Shown here in pieces: positions 8,648 through 16,455 of a stretch of 64,000 bases of DNA. Source of the stretch: Anderseniella sp963698275 (GTDB taxonomy: Bacteria; Pseudomonadota; Alphaproteobacteria; Rhizobiales; Aestuariivirgaceae). Location of the stretch: the NCBI GenBank assembly GCA_963698275.1, contig CAVOQE010000001.1, positions 1,488,001 through 1,552,000 of the forward strand, in the 5' to 3' direction. Within the stretch, counting starts at the first letter, position 1. Every line of letters starts with the position of its first letter. The notes below the pieces were generated by a model. The model saw only the letters and a list, made by a program, of their open reading frames with translations. It was not told the DNA's origin and made no database searches. The position numbers were made by a program, and so were the translations under genes.

Positions 8648-10927
8648 ATGGCACGAAGCCAGGGCCTGCCGTCGCCCGACCAGATCGTCGAGTTTCTCAA
8701 AACGGCAGATGCCAAAGTGGGCAAGCGCGAGATCGCCCGTGCTTTCGGGGTCAAGGGTGCAGACCGTGTCGAACTGAAGAAAATCCTGCGCAAGATGGCT
8801 GATGACGGCCTGATTGCGACCCGGCGCAAGCGGATGTCGGATGCTGCCGGCCTGCCGCCGGTTACAGTGGTGCGTGTCGCAGGTGTTGATTCCGATGGTG
8901 AGCTTTTCGGGGAGCCCGCGGAGTGGGCACGCGAGGGAGAGGCACTTCCAAAAATCCTCATCCAGACATCCACGGGACGCAACCGTTCGTCGTCGATCAA
9001 GCCCCCGGGTATCGGAGATCAGTTGCTGTGCCGCATCTCATCTAGCAATGATGCGACCTATCCGTATGATGCCCGTATTATACGCAAGTTACAGGGTGCC
9101 AAGGGCCATATAGTGGGCGTGTATCAACCCTCTTCGCGTGGCAGCGGACGGGTATTGTCTGCCAATCGCAAGGACCGGCTGGAGTTTGAAGTGGCGCGCG
9201 GCGATGAAGGCGGCGCGCAGAAAGGCGAGCTGGTTCGCGCTGAAATTACCCGCGAGCGCGGGCGTGGCTTTGCCCAGGTTCGCATTGTCGAGCGTTTGGG
9301 TGATGCTGCTGACCAGCGTAACATCTCACTGGTCGCCATTCATCAGCACGGCATTCCTGATCAGTTTCCCAAAGACGTGGTGGCGGCTGCCGAGGCTTTG
9401 AAAGAACTCAAGCCACCCAAGGGCCGCAAGGATCTGCGGCACGTTCCCCTGGTTACAATCGACCCGCCCGATGCCCGCGATCACGATGACGCGGTATGGG
9501 CAGCGCCGGATGATGATCCTGCCAACAAGGGCGGCTTCAAGGTGATTGTTGCCATTGCCGATGTTGCAGCTTACGTGCGCGCCGGCAGTGTCATCGACAA
9601 GGAGGCCAGGGTTCGGGGAAACTCGGTCTATTTTCCCGATCGTGTGGTTCCTATGTTGCCGGAACGCCTGTCCACGGATTTGTGTTCGTTGCGCGGGCTG
9701 GAGAACCGTCCTGCATTTGCCTGCTTCATGACATTCGACAAGGCCGGCGGCAAGTTAAACCACAACTTTGACCGCATCTGGATGAAGTCCGCCGCAAAGC
9801 TTTCCTATGCGCAGGCTCAGGCCGCCATGGATGGACGCAGCGATGATGTGACGGGTCCACTGCTCGAGCCGGTCCTGAAGCCGTTGTGGCGGGCTTACCA
9901 GGCTCTCAAGAAGGCCCGTGACAAGCGCCAGCCGCTTGAGCTGGACCTGCCGGAACGCAAACTGGTGCTTGACGCTGAAGGCCGGATAGAGCGCGTCACC
10001 ACACCGGAGCGCCTCGACGCGCACAGGCTGATCGAAGAATTCATGATTCAGGCCAATGTGGCAGCGGCGGAAGTGCTGGAAAAAAGCAGGACGCCTCTGG
10101 TGTTCAGGGTGCATGACGCACCTGCTCCGGAAAAGATCGACGCGCTGGCAAAATTCCTGGCAACGCTGGGCCTGTCCGCCCCGAAAGGCGTTGTGATGCA
10201 ACCGCAGCATTTCAACCGGATTCTCGAGACCGCCCGCGGCGGACCAAACGAGCATCTTGTTTCTCAAACCGTGCTGAGGTCACAGGCCCAGGCCGTCTAT
10301 ACGCCGGACAATCTCGGGCACTTTGGCCTGAACCTGCGCCGTTATGCCCACTTCACCTCGCCCATCCGGCGTTATGCCGACCTGATCGTGCATCGCGCGC
10401 TGATCAGCGCATTGAAACTTGGCGATGACGGATTGAGCGATGAGGATATGGCATCGCTGGAGGAACTGGCAGGCATTTTGTGCATGACGGAGCGCCGCGC
10501 CATGCTGGCCGAACGCGAAACAACCGACCGTTTGATCGCCCATTACCTGTCAGGAAATATAGGCGCGGATTTCAAGGCCCGCATTGGCGGCATGGTCAAG
10601 GCCGGATTGTTTGTGACACTTGCAGACAGCGGTGCAGACGGTTTCATCCCGGCCTCCACCTTGGGACAGGATTACTTTGTGCATGACGAACAGGCCATGG
10701 CCATGGTGGGGGAACGCACCGGCGAAACCTTTCGCATGGGCGATATGGTAGACGTTCGTTTGCTGGAAGTGACCCCGTTGGCAGGTGGGCTTCGGTTTGA
10801 GATGTTGTCGAAAGGCTCCGCAGGCAAGCCGGCCGGCAGAAGACAACACTCCCACAAACGTGGAAAACCCGGCAGCAAAGCGAAGAAGCCGGGGTCACGG
10901 CAGCGCAGACCAGCCGCTAAACGGTGA
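8648..10927 (+). CDS. rnr: Ribonuclease R (3'-5' exoribonuclease)
   Basis: A 759-residue RNase II/R family protein. An N-terminal winged-helix region is followed by cold-shock-like OB folds, the RNB catalytic domain with TIDPPDARDHDDAVWA (the Asp cluster that binds Mg), DLCSLRGLENRPAF, RVHDAPAPEKIDAL and YAHFTSPIRRYADLIVHRAL, then an S1 domain (VKAGLFVTLADSGADGFIP). The tail is basic (Lys/Arg/Ser rich), as usual for RNase R, and helps unwinding of structured RNA. It sits directly behind topA and is probably in the same transcript. Confidence 0.96.
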   Translation: MARSQGLPSPDQIVEFLKTADAKVGKREIARAFGVKGADRVELKKILRKMADDGLIATRRKRMSDAAGLPPVTVVRVAGVDSDGELFGEPAEWAREGEALPKILIQTSTGRNRSSSIKPPGIGDQLLCRISSSNDATYPYDARIIRKLQGAKGHIVGVYQPSSRGSGRVLSANRKDRLEFEVARGDEGGAQKGELVRAEITRERGRGFAQVRIVERLGDAADQRNISLVAIHQHGIPDQFPKDVVAAAEALKELKPPKGRKDLRHVPLVTIDPPDARDHDDAVWAAPDDDPANKGGFKVIVAIADVAAYVRAGSVIDKEARVRGNSVYFPDRVVPMLPERLSTDLCSLRGLENRPAFACFMTFDKAGGKLNHNFDRIWMKSAAKLSYAQAQAAMDGRSDDVTGPLLEPVLKPLWRAYQALKKARDKRQPLELDLPERKLVLDAEGRIERVTTPERLDAHRLIEEFMIQANVAAAEVLEKSRTPLVFRVHDAPAPEKIDALAKFLATLGLSAPKGVVMQPQHFNRILETARGGPNEHLVSQTVLRSQAQAVYTPDNLGHFGLNLRRYAHFTSPIRRYADLIVHRALISALKLGDDGLSDEDMASLEELAGILCMTERRAMLAERETTDRLIAHYLSGNIGADFKARIGGMVKAGLFVTLADSGADGFIPASTLGQDYFVHDEQAMAMVGERTGETFRMGDMVDVRLLEVTPLAGGLRFEMLSKGSAGKPAGRRQHSHKRGKPGSKAKKPGSRQRRPAAKR

Positions 10928-11048
10928 GTGGATGCAGGCCGGGAGAATTCTCCCGATCAGGAATGTGGCATCCTGACGCGCGGCGGAAGGCGGGCTGTGC
11001 GAAACAGTCAAACCGACTGACTATCTGTCTAAGGAAACTCCCTCAGAA

Positions 11049-11546
11049 GTGATTGCGCCGCCGATGGCTTACGACCTAAATCAGAAAACTCTGACCACAC
11101 CAGTCGACCCCGCATCTGCTGGCACCGGCAGATCGGTCTGGCAGGCAATGTGGAAAGGTTTCAGATGCCGGTGTCCCAGATGTGACAAAGGCAAGTTGTT
11201 CTCAAGCTATCTGAAGGTGTCACAGGAATGCGGATCGTGCGGCCAGGCGCTGCATCACCATCGTGCCGATGATGCGCCACCCTACTTCACGATGTTCATT
11301 GTAGGTCATCTCCTGGTGCCGCTGGTGTTCTGGGTCGAACGGGTGTGGAGACCCGATCTGAGTGTGCATGCTGCACTTTGGCTGCCGTTGTCGATCCTGC
11401 TGACGCTTTGGCTGTTGCCCATGGTCAAAGGTGCCATTGTCGGCCTGCAATGGGCGATCGGCATGCATGGGTTTGGCCTGTCGGATGAGGAATCATCACT
11501 GGTCGATCCCAAGGCTCTCGAGCAGGACGCTTCAAGGTTTGACTGA
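11049..11546 (+). CDS. DUF983 family membrane protein
   Basis: A protein of 165 residues from the GTG at 11049, or 160 from the ATG at 11064. It has a zinc-ribbon-like start (RCPRCDKGKLF...CGSCGQAL) followed by HHRADDAPPYFTMFIVGHLL, the conserved core of DUF983, and two membrane helices. The function of DUF983 is not established. In related alphaproteobacteria it lies between rnr and a Nudix gene next to rpmG, as here. The GTG has a distant AAGGAAA upstream; neither start has a strong ribosome binding site. Confidence 0.82.
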   Translation: MIAPPMAYDLNQKTLTTPVDPASAGTGRSVWQAMWKGFRCRCPRCDKGKLFSSYLKVSQECGSCGQALHHHRADDAPPYFTMFIVGHLLVPLVFWVERVWRPDLSVHAALWLPLSILLTLWLLPMVKGAIVGLQWAIGMHGFGLSDEESSLVDPKALEQDASRFD

Positions 11547-11615
11547 TTTCCGCCCGGAACTTTTACGCTTCACCTGTCCTGCAACAGCTTGTGAAGTTCG
11601 CGGCTCGCGCATAAT

Positions 11616-11640
11616 CTAGGGTCAGGACCCATTAATCTTA
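11616..11640 (+). repeat. Left terminal inverted repeat of the MITE
   Basis: Twenty-five bases that are the exact reverse complement of 11862-11886; begins CTAGGGTCAGGACCC and ends ATTAATCTTA. Confidence 0.85.
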
Positions 11641-11861
11641 TGCAATTCTGTTTGAAAGAAAACAGTCGAATGATGGTGAAAAAGCGCAAGGCAAGGCTTT
11701 GAGCCTTGTCGAGCATTTTTCGCCTTCAGGCGGGTGTTCTCTTTCAAACCCGAAGGGCGGGGTCTATTTTGCCCCTGACAGCGTTGAAAGGTCTTGAAAA
11801 CCAGACGGTTTCCTTCGACCTTTCGCCTTGTCAGAAGCAAAATATCCTCCCGCAGAATGGA

Positions 11862-11886
11862 TAAGATTAATGGGTCCTGACCCTAG
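11862..11886 (-). repeat. Right terminal inverted repeat of the MITE
   Basis: Exact reverse complement of the left end. It contains an ATG (11870) that is in frame with the Nudix gene, seven codons upstream of that gene's likely own start at 11891. Confidence 0.85.
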
Positions 11887-11890
11887 TGCC

Positions 11891-12607
11891 ATGCAAAATA
11901 TAGTCGACCGTCCACATCCCAGCACAATTCGTCCACGTGATGCAGCTACCCTGATTCTGGTCAGGCGTGATACCGGCACACCGCGTGTTCTGATGGGTAA
12001 ACGCCACGAAGCGCACAAGTTCATGCCCGGCAAATTCGTGTTTCCGGGCGGGCGGGTCGATGCCGGAGACTGCCGCATAACTGCGCCACATCCGCTTCCC
12101 ACCGACGTGTGTTCAAAGCTCATCAGCGCCATGAAGGGCAATCCCTCAAACGCCCGGGCTACAGGTATTGCGCTGGCGGCGGTGCGTGAGACATTTGAAG
12201 AGGTCGGACTGATCATCGGGCAGCCCGGCCCTGCTCCGCGAACCCGTAATTCCGCCTGGCAGCAATTCTATGCCACCGGCCATGTTCCCGATCTTCGCGG
12301 GTTACGGATGCTGGCCAGGGCAATAACTCCTCCCGGACGCCCGCGCCGCTTTGACACCCGGTTCTTCATGGCGGACGCCGCCACCCTGGCCAATATGGAT
12401 GCGCCCGTGGTGCCTGAGACGGACGAACTATTGACGCCTCACTGGGTCAGTATCGACGAGGCGTTGCAACTCGATCTTCCATGGATAACCGGCCAGATAC
12501 TGGGCCGTCTCAAGTCGGCGCTGGAAAATCCCGATCCGTTTGGCGTGCAACGTTCGGTGAGTTATCAGTACAAGCGCGGCAAGAACTGGAAATACGAGAC
12601 CTTGTAA
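11891..12607 (+). CDS. Nudix hydrolase
   Basis: A 238-residue protein. The Nudix domain begins around ATLILVRRDTGTPRVLMGKR. The box is split: the G of FPGGRVDAGD and the AAVRETFEEVGLII (R-E-x-x-E-E-x-G) are separated by about 35 extra residues, a layout seen in long Nudix proteins of this group (NUDT8-like/COG0494). Such enzymes hydrolyse nucleoside diphosphate-linked compounds, possibly CoA derivatives; the substrate is not known. The ATG at 11891 begins 5 bp after the MITE. In-frame ATG 11870 and TTG 11828 lie inside the element, so an N-terminal extension of 7-21 residues encoded by the element is possible. Confidence 0.88.
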   Translation: MQNIVDRPHPSTIRPRDAATLILVRRDTGTPRVLMGKRHEAHKFMPGKFVFPGGRVDAGDCRITAPHPLPTDVCSKLISAMKGNPSNARATGIALAAVRETFEEVGLIIGQPGPAPRTRNSAWQQFYATGHVPDLRGLRMLARAITPPGRPRRFDTRFFMADAATLANMDAPVVPETDELLTPHWVSIDEALQLDLPWITGQILGRLKSALENPDPFGVQRSVSYQYKRGKNWKYETL

Positions 12608-12623
12608 GCGGCATCTTGGCGTC

Positions 12624-12652
12624 TTGACAATGCACAACGCTTGGGCGATACC
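12624..12652 (+). promoter_or_regulatory. Putative promoter of rpmG
   Basis: TTGACA (12624-12629), a 17-bp spacer and a weak GATACC (12647-12652) about 85 bp before the rpmG start. The -35 is perfect but the -10 is poor; based on consensus only. Confidence 0.38.
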
Positions 12653-12693
12653 GCGCCTCAAGAGTTTCATCATCTGACGCCAAGCATATGCGT

Positions 12694-12714
12694 CACGCCT
12701 GCCTGTCAGGCGTG
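12694..12714 (+). promoter_or_regulatory. Hairpin in the rpmG leader
   Basis: CACGCCTG and CAGGCGTG form a perfect 8-bp stem with a 5-nt loop, ending 23 nt before the rpmG ATG and just before its AGGAAAGG ribosome binding site. It could modulate translation; no regulator is known to me. Confidence 0.45.
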
Positions 12715-12737
12715 GGCGCTACAGGAAAGGTCCGGCA

Positions 12738-12905
12738 ATGGCCAAGGCTACCACCATCAAGATCAAACTGCTTTCAACAGCAGATACAGGCTTCTTTTAC
12801 ACAGCCAAGAAGAATTCACGTACCCAGACAGAGAAACTGTCCTTCCGCAAATATGACCCGGTTGCAAAGAAGCACGTGGAATTCAAGGAAGCCAAGATCA
12901 AGTAA
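12738..12905 (+). CDS. rpmG: 50S ribosomal protein L33
   Basis: A 55-residue basic protein reading MAKATTIKIKLLSTADTGFF, then YTAKKNSRTQTEKLSFRKYD and PVAKKHVEFKEAKIK, a full-length match to bacterial L33. It has no C-x-x-C pairs, so it is the zinc-independent (C-minus) form. An AGGAAAGG ribosome binding site lies 7-10 bp upstream. A rho-independent terminator follows at 12953. Confidence 0.97.
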   Translation: MAKATTIKIKLLSTADTGFFYTAKKNSRTQTEKLSFRKYDPVAKKHVEFKEAKIK

Positions 12906-12952
12906 TCCGAATGCGGCCAGACCGGTCCGCGACAAGGTTTTTGACGTTTGAC

Positions 12953-12982
12953 AAAGCGCTGCCCGGATCGGGTGGCGCTTTT
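12953..12982 (+). terminator. Rho-independent terminator after rpmG
   Basis: AAAGCGC (12953-12959) pairs with GCGCTTT (12975-12981), with an additional short inner C/G-rich pairing and a following run TTTTGTTT. Confidence 0.75.
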
Positions 12983-13006
12983 GTTTGTGGCTTTTGCCCA
13001 CAGCAC

Positions 13007-13103
13007 CATGGGTTCAAGTGAACCCATAAAGTTGCTCGATCACTTTGAAAGCGACCAGATTCATGATTCCTGGTTGAATCAATCAAAAACCATCCTGATC
13101 TGG
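13007..13103 (+). repeat. Dispersed structured repeat, copy A (97 bp)
   Basis: By hand alignment 82 of 97 positions match 42700-42796, without gaps. It opens with ATGGGTTCAAGTGAACCCAT, a perfect inverted repeat, and contains a second, longer imperfect hairpin whose outer arms are CCAGAT and ATCTGG (13103 end). No coding potential. Located just after the rpmG terminator. Confidence 0.78.
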
Positions 13104-13512
13104 ATTGGAAAAGGGTGACCGGCCCGGTATCAAGTTCGAGGAGGCCTCTCTCACAAGGCCGGACCGGTCAGACCCCGTGGTTTTCAGGAGATGCGGCGGA
13201 CCTGAAGAGCCTCGGGGCAAACTGCTTGATGCCATGGCTTGGGGTCATTTTCGGCGAAGACGGCGTTACCGGCTTGCCCTGCCCAGCATTCAGCAATAAA
13301 TTCCGGTTCAAGTTAGGCTGGGTTTTCCGAACGGGACGTTGAGTTCACCCAAATGCCCTTGAACACTGAGTCCAAATTACCGGATTTTCTGGCAAATTCC
13401 AATGTCCTGCAGGTCAAAGCAGGCCAAATTCTCTTTTTATCGTATATTGTTATGGTAAACGGCTAAACCGGTTTACCTGTGTAACGCACCAGGACCGGGC
13501 CAGCCTGGTTTC
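13104..13512. other. Intergenic region between rpmG and pleD
   Basis: Convergent space of about 400 bp after the repeat. Short open frames exist but show no family resemblance or ribosome binding site. A small inverted repeat (GTAAAC...GTTTAC, about 13452-13473) could end the pleD transcript. Nothing else seen. Confidence 0.5.
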
Positions 13513-14880
13513 TCAGGCTGCGTCTGAAACAACGCGATTCCGCCCTGCCCTTTTAGCCTTGTACAAGGCATCATCAGCGCGCTTCAGTATAACCTCCGGC
13601 GTATCGGCCGCTGATTCGTATCCGGCAACGCCGATTGACACGGTTATTGCCAATGGTCCCGAACTGGCACCGACATCGAACGGTACGGCCGCAATTACCC
13701 GGCGCAGGCGTTCAGCAACGGTAAACCCGACCTGTAATTCCGTTCCGGGCAATACAATGAGAAACTCCTCGCCACCGATGCGACAGCACAAGTCGATGGT
13801 GCGGACCTGATCCTTGAGACGCCTTGCCAGTTCCTTGAGAACCCTGTCTCCGACATCATGGCCATGAGTGTCGTTGATCGGTTTGAAAAAATCCACATCC
13901 AGCGTCAAGATGCTCACCGGGCTTCCCCGTGCATCGGAATTGGCCAGTTGTATCTCCAACTGGTTGTCCATGTGGCGCCGGTTATACAGCCCGGTAAGGG
14001 GATCCGTGACGGCCATCTCCATTGACCGGGCTACATTGGTACGCAACCGGTCCGTATACCGCTTGCGCTTGATCTGGGTGTTGACGCGTGCCCGCAATTC
14101 CATCCGGTCAACCGGCCGGTGCAGGTAATCATTTACCCCCATGTCCAGCGCGCGCATCAGGCGGGCACCGTCTTCAGGATCTACAACGATCAGCAGTGGA
14201 AGCTGGCGGGTTTTTTCGAATGACCGAAGTTGTGAACACAACCGAAGGCCATCATGATCGAGCAGGTCAAGGCTGACAATGACCAGATCGAATTCAGTTT
14301 CGAGGTTCAGGTTAACCGCTTCTGCTGGTTCCCTCAGGGTCACCAGATTGTGCAGGTTGGACAAGGACTCCTCGATTCTTTCAGCCACAATACCGCGATT
14401 GTCGACAATCAGAATATTGGCGTTTTCTTCCACCTCGGCCAGATTGACCGGGTCTTTCTGACCGTCCAGCAAAGCCGGCGTATCCCGGCCGCGCAACTCG
14501 TCGATCAGCATCTTGAGGCGAACAAGGCTCTTCAATCTGCAAAACAGGGCTGCATCACTGACCGGTTTGGTGATGAAATCATCTGCTCCGGCCTCAAGGC
14601 CCTGGACGCGGTCTTCCGGCTGATCCAGCGCGGTTACCATGATGACCGGAATGTGCTGGGTCTCTGGATTGGACTTGATGCGCCTGCAGACCTCAATGCC
14701 ATCGATACCGGGCATCATCACATCCAGCAAGATGATATCCGGACTGAACGTCTCAATCGCCTCGAGTGCCTCCAGCCCGTTCGATGCAGTATGCACTTCA
14801 AAGTATTCGCTCATCAGCTTGGCTTCCAGCAAGCGGACGTTGGCGAGAATATCATCCACGACAAGCACGCGGGCTGTCAT
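13513..14880 (-). CDS. pleD: PleD-type response regulator with diguanylate cyclase domain
   Basis: A 455-residue protein with the PleD architecture REC-REC-GGDEF. The first receiver has the phospho-acceptor Asp in DIILLDVMMPGIDG and the Lys in DFITKPVSD. The second receiver (about residues 150-275) keeps DLVIVSLDLLDHDG. The cyclase domain has DPLTGLYNRRHMD, the substrate half LDVDFFKPINDTHGHDVGD and the active site GGEEF, preceded by an R-T-I-D inhibitory (I) site, so product inhibition by c-di-GMP is expected. It makes c-di-GMP from GTP after phosphorylation and controls the motile-to-sessile switch in Caulobacter. Its start overlaps divK by 4 bp. Confidence 0.96.
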   Translation of the reverse strand: MTARVLVVDDILANVRLLEAKLMSEYFEVHTASNGLEALEAIETFSPDIILLDVMMPGIDGIEVCRRIKSNPETQHIPVIMVTALDQPEDRVQGLEAGADDFITKPVSDAALFCRLKSLVRLKMLIDELRGRDTPALLDGQKDPVNLAEVEENANILIVDNRGIVAERIEESLSNLHNLVTLREPAEAVNLNLETEFDLVIVSLDLLDHDGLRLCSQLRSFEKTRQLPLLIVVDPEDGARLMRALDMGVNDYLHRPVDRMELRARVNTQIKRKRYTDRLRTNVARSMEMAVTDPLTGLYNRRHMDNQLEIQLANSDARGSPVSILTLDVDFFKPINDTHGHDVGDRVLKELARRLKDQVRTIDLCCRIGGEEFLIVLPGTELQVGFTVAERLRRVIAAVPFDVGASSGPLAITVSIGVAGYESAADTPEVILKRADDALYKAKRAGRNRVVSDAA

Positions 14881-15284
14881 GATGGCACCTCAAAGAAGCC
14901 ATTGATGGTGGTCAGGAACGACGCTACCGAAATCGGCTTCGAAATGTAGGCTTCACAGCCACCTTCCCGAATTTTCTGCTCATCGCCTTTCATGGCGAAT
15001 GCGGTAACGGCCACGACCGGAATGGAGCGCAGCTCGTCGTCTTCCTTGAGCCATTTGGTGACTTCAATACCCGATACCTCGGGAAGCTGGATATCCATCA
15101 GTATCAGGTCGGGTTTGTGCTCGCGTGCGATATCAAGCGCTGACAAACCTTCCCGGGTTTGCAAGACACGATATCCGTGCGCCTCAAGCAGGTCATTGAA
15201 CAGTTTCATGTTCAATTCATTGTCTTCGACAATAAGAACCGTTTTGACAGTGGCGGCGTCGGATTGTTCAGATGATTGAGCCAT
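14877..15284 (-). CDS. divK: Single-domain response regulator DivK
   Basis: A 135-residue stand-alone receiver. The acidic pair is in VLIVEDNELNMKLFNDLLEA, the phospho-acceptor in PDLILMDIQLPEVSGIEV, the Thr in VVAVTAFAMKGDEQ and the Lys in AYISKPISV. The wording of these motifs and the coupling to pleD identify it as DivK, the diffusible regulator that acts through PleC/DivJ and DivL on CtrA and polar cell fate. It is the first gene of the divK-pleD operon, which overlap by ATGA. Confidence 0.96.
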   Translation of the reverse strand: MAQSSEQSDAATVKTVLIVEDNELNMKLFNDLLEAHGYRVLQTREGLSALDIAREHKPDLILMDIQLPEVSGIEVTKWLKEDDELRSIPVVAVTAFAMKGDEQKIREGGCEAYISKPISVASFLTTINGFFEVPS

Positions 15285-15494
15285 AGCTCATCCGGCCTTC
15301 TTAGTCTGTTTCCCCAGTAGTGGACCAATCACGCTAATTCTGTAAATAAGGTCGCGTGCCGGCATTCTACCGGTGCTATATGTCTAGACTGACCAATGTG
15401 TCGGAAGAAAGTTACACAGAGCTTAAATTTTTGACTGCGATAGGTTCTATTGACACGCTGGTTAAAACCCATTGGAGCAATTTGTTAGACTTGT

Positions 15495-15776
15495 ATGTAC
15501 ACCCCTGAACAAGCAGAAATACTGGCAATTCAAGTGCTTGGTTACCTTGCCGGCACACAGGAAGAACTGCAGCGCCTGATGATGACAACAGGCATGGACA
15601 CCGAGGCTTTAAAACAAAGTGCGCAATCTCGTTCGGGACTGGCCGGAGTGCTTGATTACATCTGCCAGGACGAATCGATTCTTCTCGGATTTTGCGAAGT
15701 AGCGAAAATACAGCCTGATGAACCAATGCGCGCACTGCATGCATTGCAAAAACCCCCTGATACAGGAGCTGCCTGA
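15495..15776 (+). CDS. DUF3572 family protein
   Basis: A small soluble helical protein of 93 residues (MYTPEQAEILAIQVLGYLAG...). The core with ILAIQVLGYLA, LQRLMMTTGMD and LAGVLDYICQDE corresponds to DUF3572, which in Hyphomicrobiales is found divergently next to divK exactly as here. Function unknown; the location suggests a cell-cycle link but this is inference only. The stop is 7 bp before the next gene's start. Confidence 0.85.
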   Translation: MYTPEQAEILAIQVLGYLAGTQEELQRLMMTTGMDTEALKQSAQSRSGLAGVLDYICQDESILLGFCEVAKIQPDEPMRALHALQKPPDTGAA

Positions 15777-15783
15777 CGCTTAC

Positions 15784-16455
15784 ATGGATATAAGCCCCAC
15801 CACCCAGGAACAAATCTCCGATCTACGGCTCAACCAGACCCGCCCATTGCTGTTGTGCGACGTCGATGAGGTCGTTGTGCATTTTCTCCAGGGGCTTGAA
15901 GCCTGGCTGGACACAAATGGTTTGTGGCTGGATCCGGCCAGTTTTGCGCTGAACGGCAATATCAAGCACAAGCATGACGACATGCCCCTCGAAGAGGAAA
16001 AAGTCGGCCCGGCGATAATGAGTTTCTTTGAAGAGTTCACGCGATCCCTCGAGGTAATTGACGGCGCAGTTCCTGCTCTGCATGCGCTGTCTGCTCACGG
16101 TGAGATTGTCATGCTGACCAACCTGCCGTCCCAGTTCAGGCTCGACCGCATCCAGAACCTGGCAAGCCATGGCCTGACATTTCCGCTTGTGACCAACTCC
16201 GGACCGAAAGGTCCGGCAATCGCGGCGATTGCTGCCGAACACACAGCACCGGTGGTATTCATCGACGATCATACCGGGTACCTGAAATCTGCATCGGAAC
16301 ACATGCCGAGCGCCAACCTGGTTCACTTCATGCAGGATGAACGATTTGGCCGTCATGTTGACCATGAACCATATATCCATCACCGCACTGACAACTGGCC
16401 GGACGCACACCGCCATATCGAAGCGGTCTTCACCGGGATCGAGGCAGCGGACTGA
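15784..16455 (+). CDS. HAD-like hydrolase of unknown substrate
   Basis: A 223-residue protein. PLLLCDVDEVVVHFLQGLE carries a D-x-D HAD motif I, IVMLTNLPSQFR fits motif II (T), and APVVFIDDHTGYL resembles motif IV (D-D), with a Lys in NSGPKGPAI as possible motif III. So it is likely a phosphatase-type HAD-fold enzyme. The ATG at 15784 is preferred; a longer frame from 15718 overlaps the DUF3572 gene. It is coupled to the following ROK kinase by a one-base overlap, which may mean the two act on related sugar phosphates; this is inference. Confidence 0.72.
   Translation: MDISPTTQEQISDLRLNQTRPLLLCDVDEVVVHFLQGLEAWLDTNGLWLDPASFALNGNIKHKHDDMPLEEEKVGPAIMSFFEEFTRSLEVIDGAVPALHALSAHGEIVMLTNLPSQFRLDRIQNLASHGLTFPLVTNSGPKGPAIAAIAAEHTAPVVFIDDHTGYLKSASEHMPSANLVHFMQDERFGRHVDHEPYIHHRTDNWPDAHRHIEAVFTGIEAAD

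Larger units (their letters stand above)
11616..11886. mobile_element. MITE-like non-autonomous element with perfect 25-bp inverted ends
   Basis: A 271-bp segment bounded by perfect 25-bp terminal inverted repeats (11616-11640 and 11862-11886), with outer ends CTAGGGTCAGGACCC and GGGTCCTGACCCTAG. It has no credible coding region and its interior is not a simple palindrome, so it is not a plain hairpin terminator. The outermost CTAG may be a target duplication (several IS5-group elements duplicate a YTAR/CTAG site) or part of the repeat. It lies between the DUF983 and Nudix genes, which are usually adjacent in relatives, which supports insertion. Confidence 0.8.

Noticed and set aside
11616..11886. 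Long hairpin terminator between DUF983 and Nudix genes
   Set aside because: The arms are 221 bp apart with a non-palindromic interior and no T run; the layout fits a transposable element.
13105..13342. Two short plus-strand frames of 64 and 75 codons
   Set aside because: No ribosome binding site, no family resemblance, and they sit in convergent intergenic sequence.
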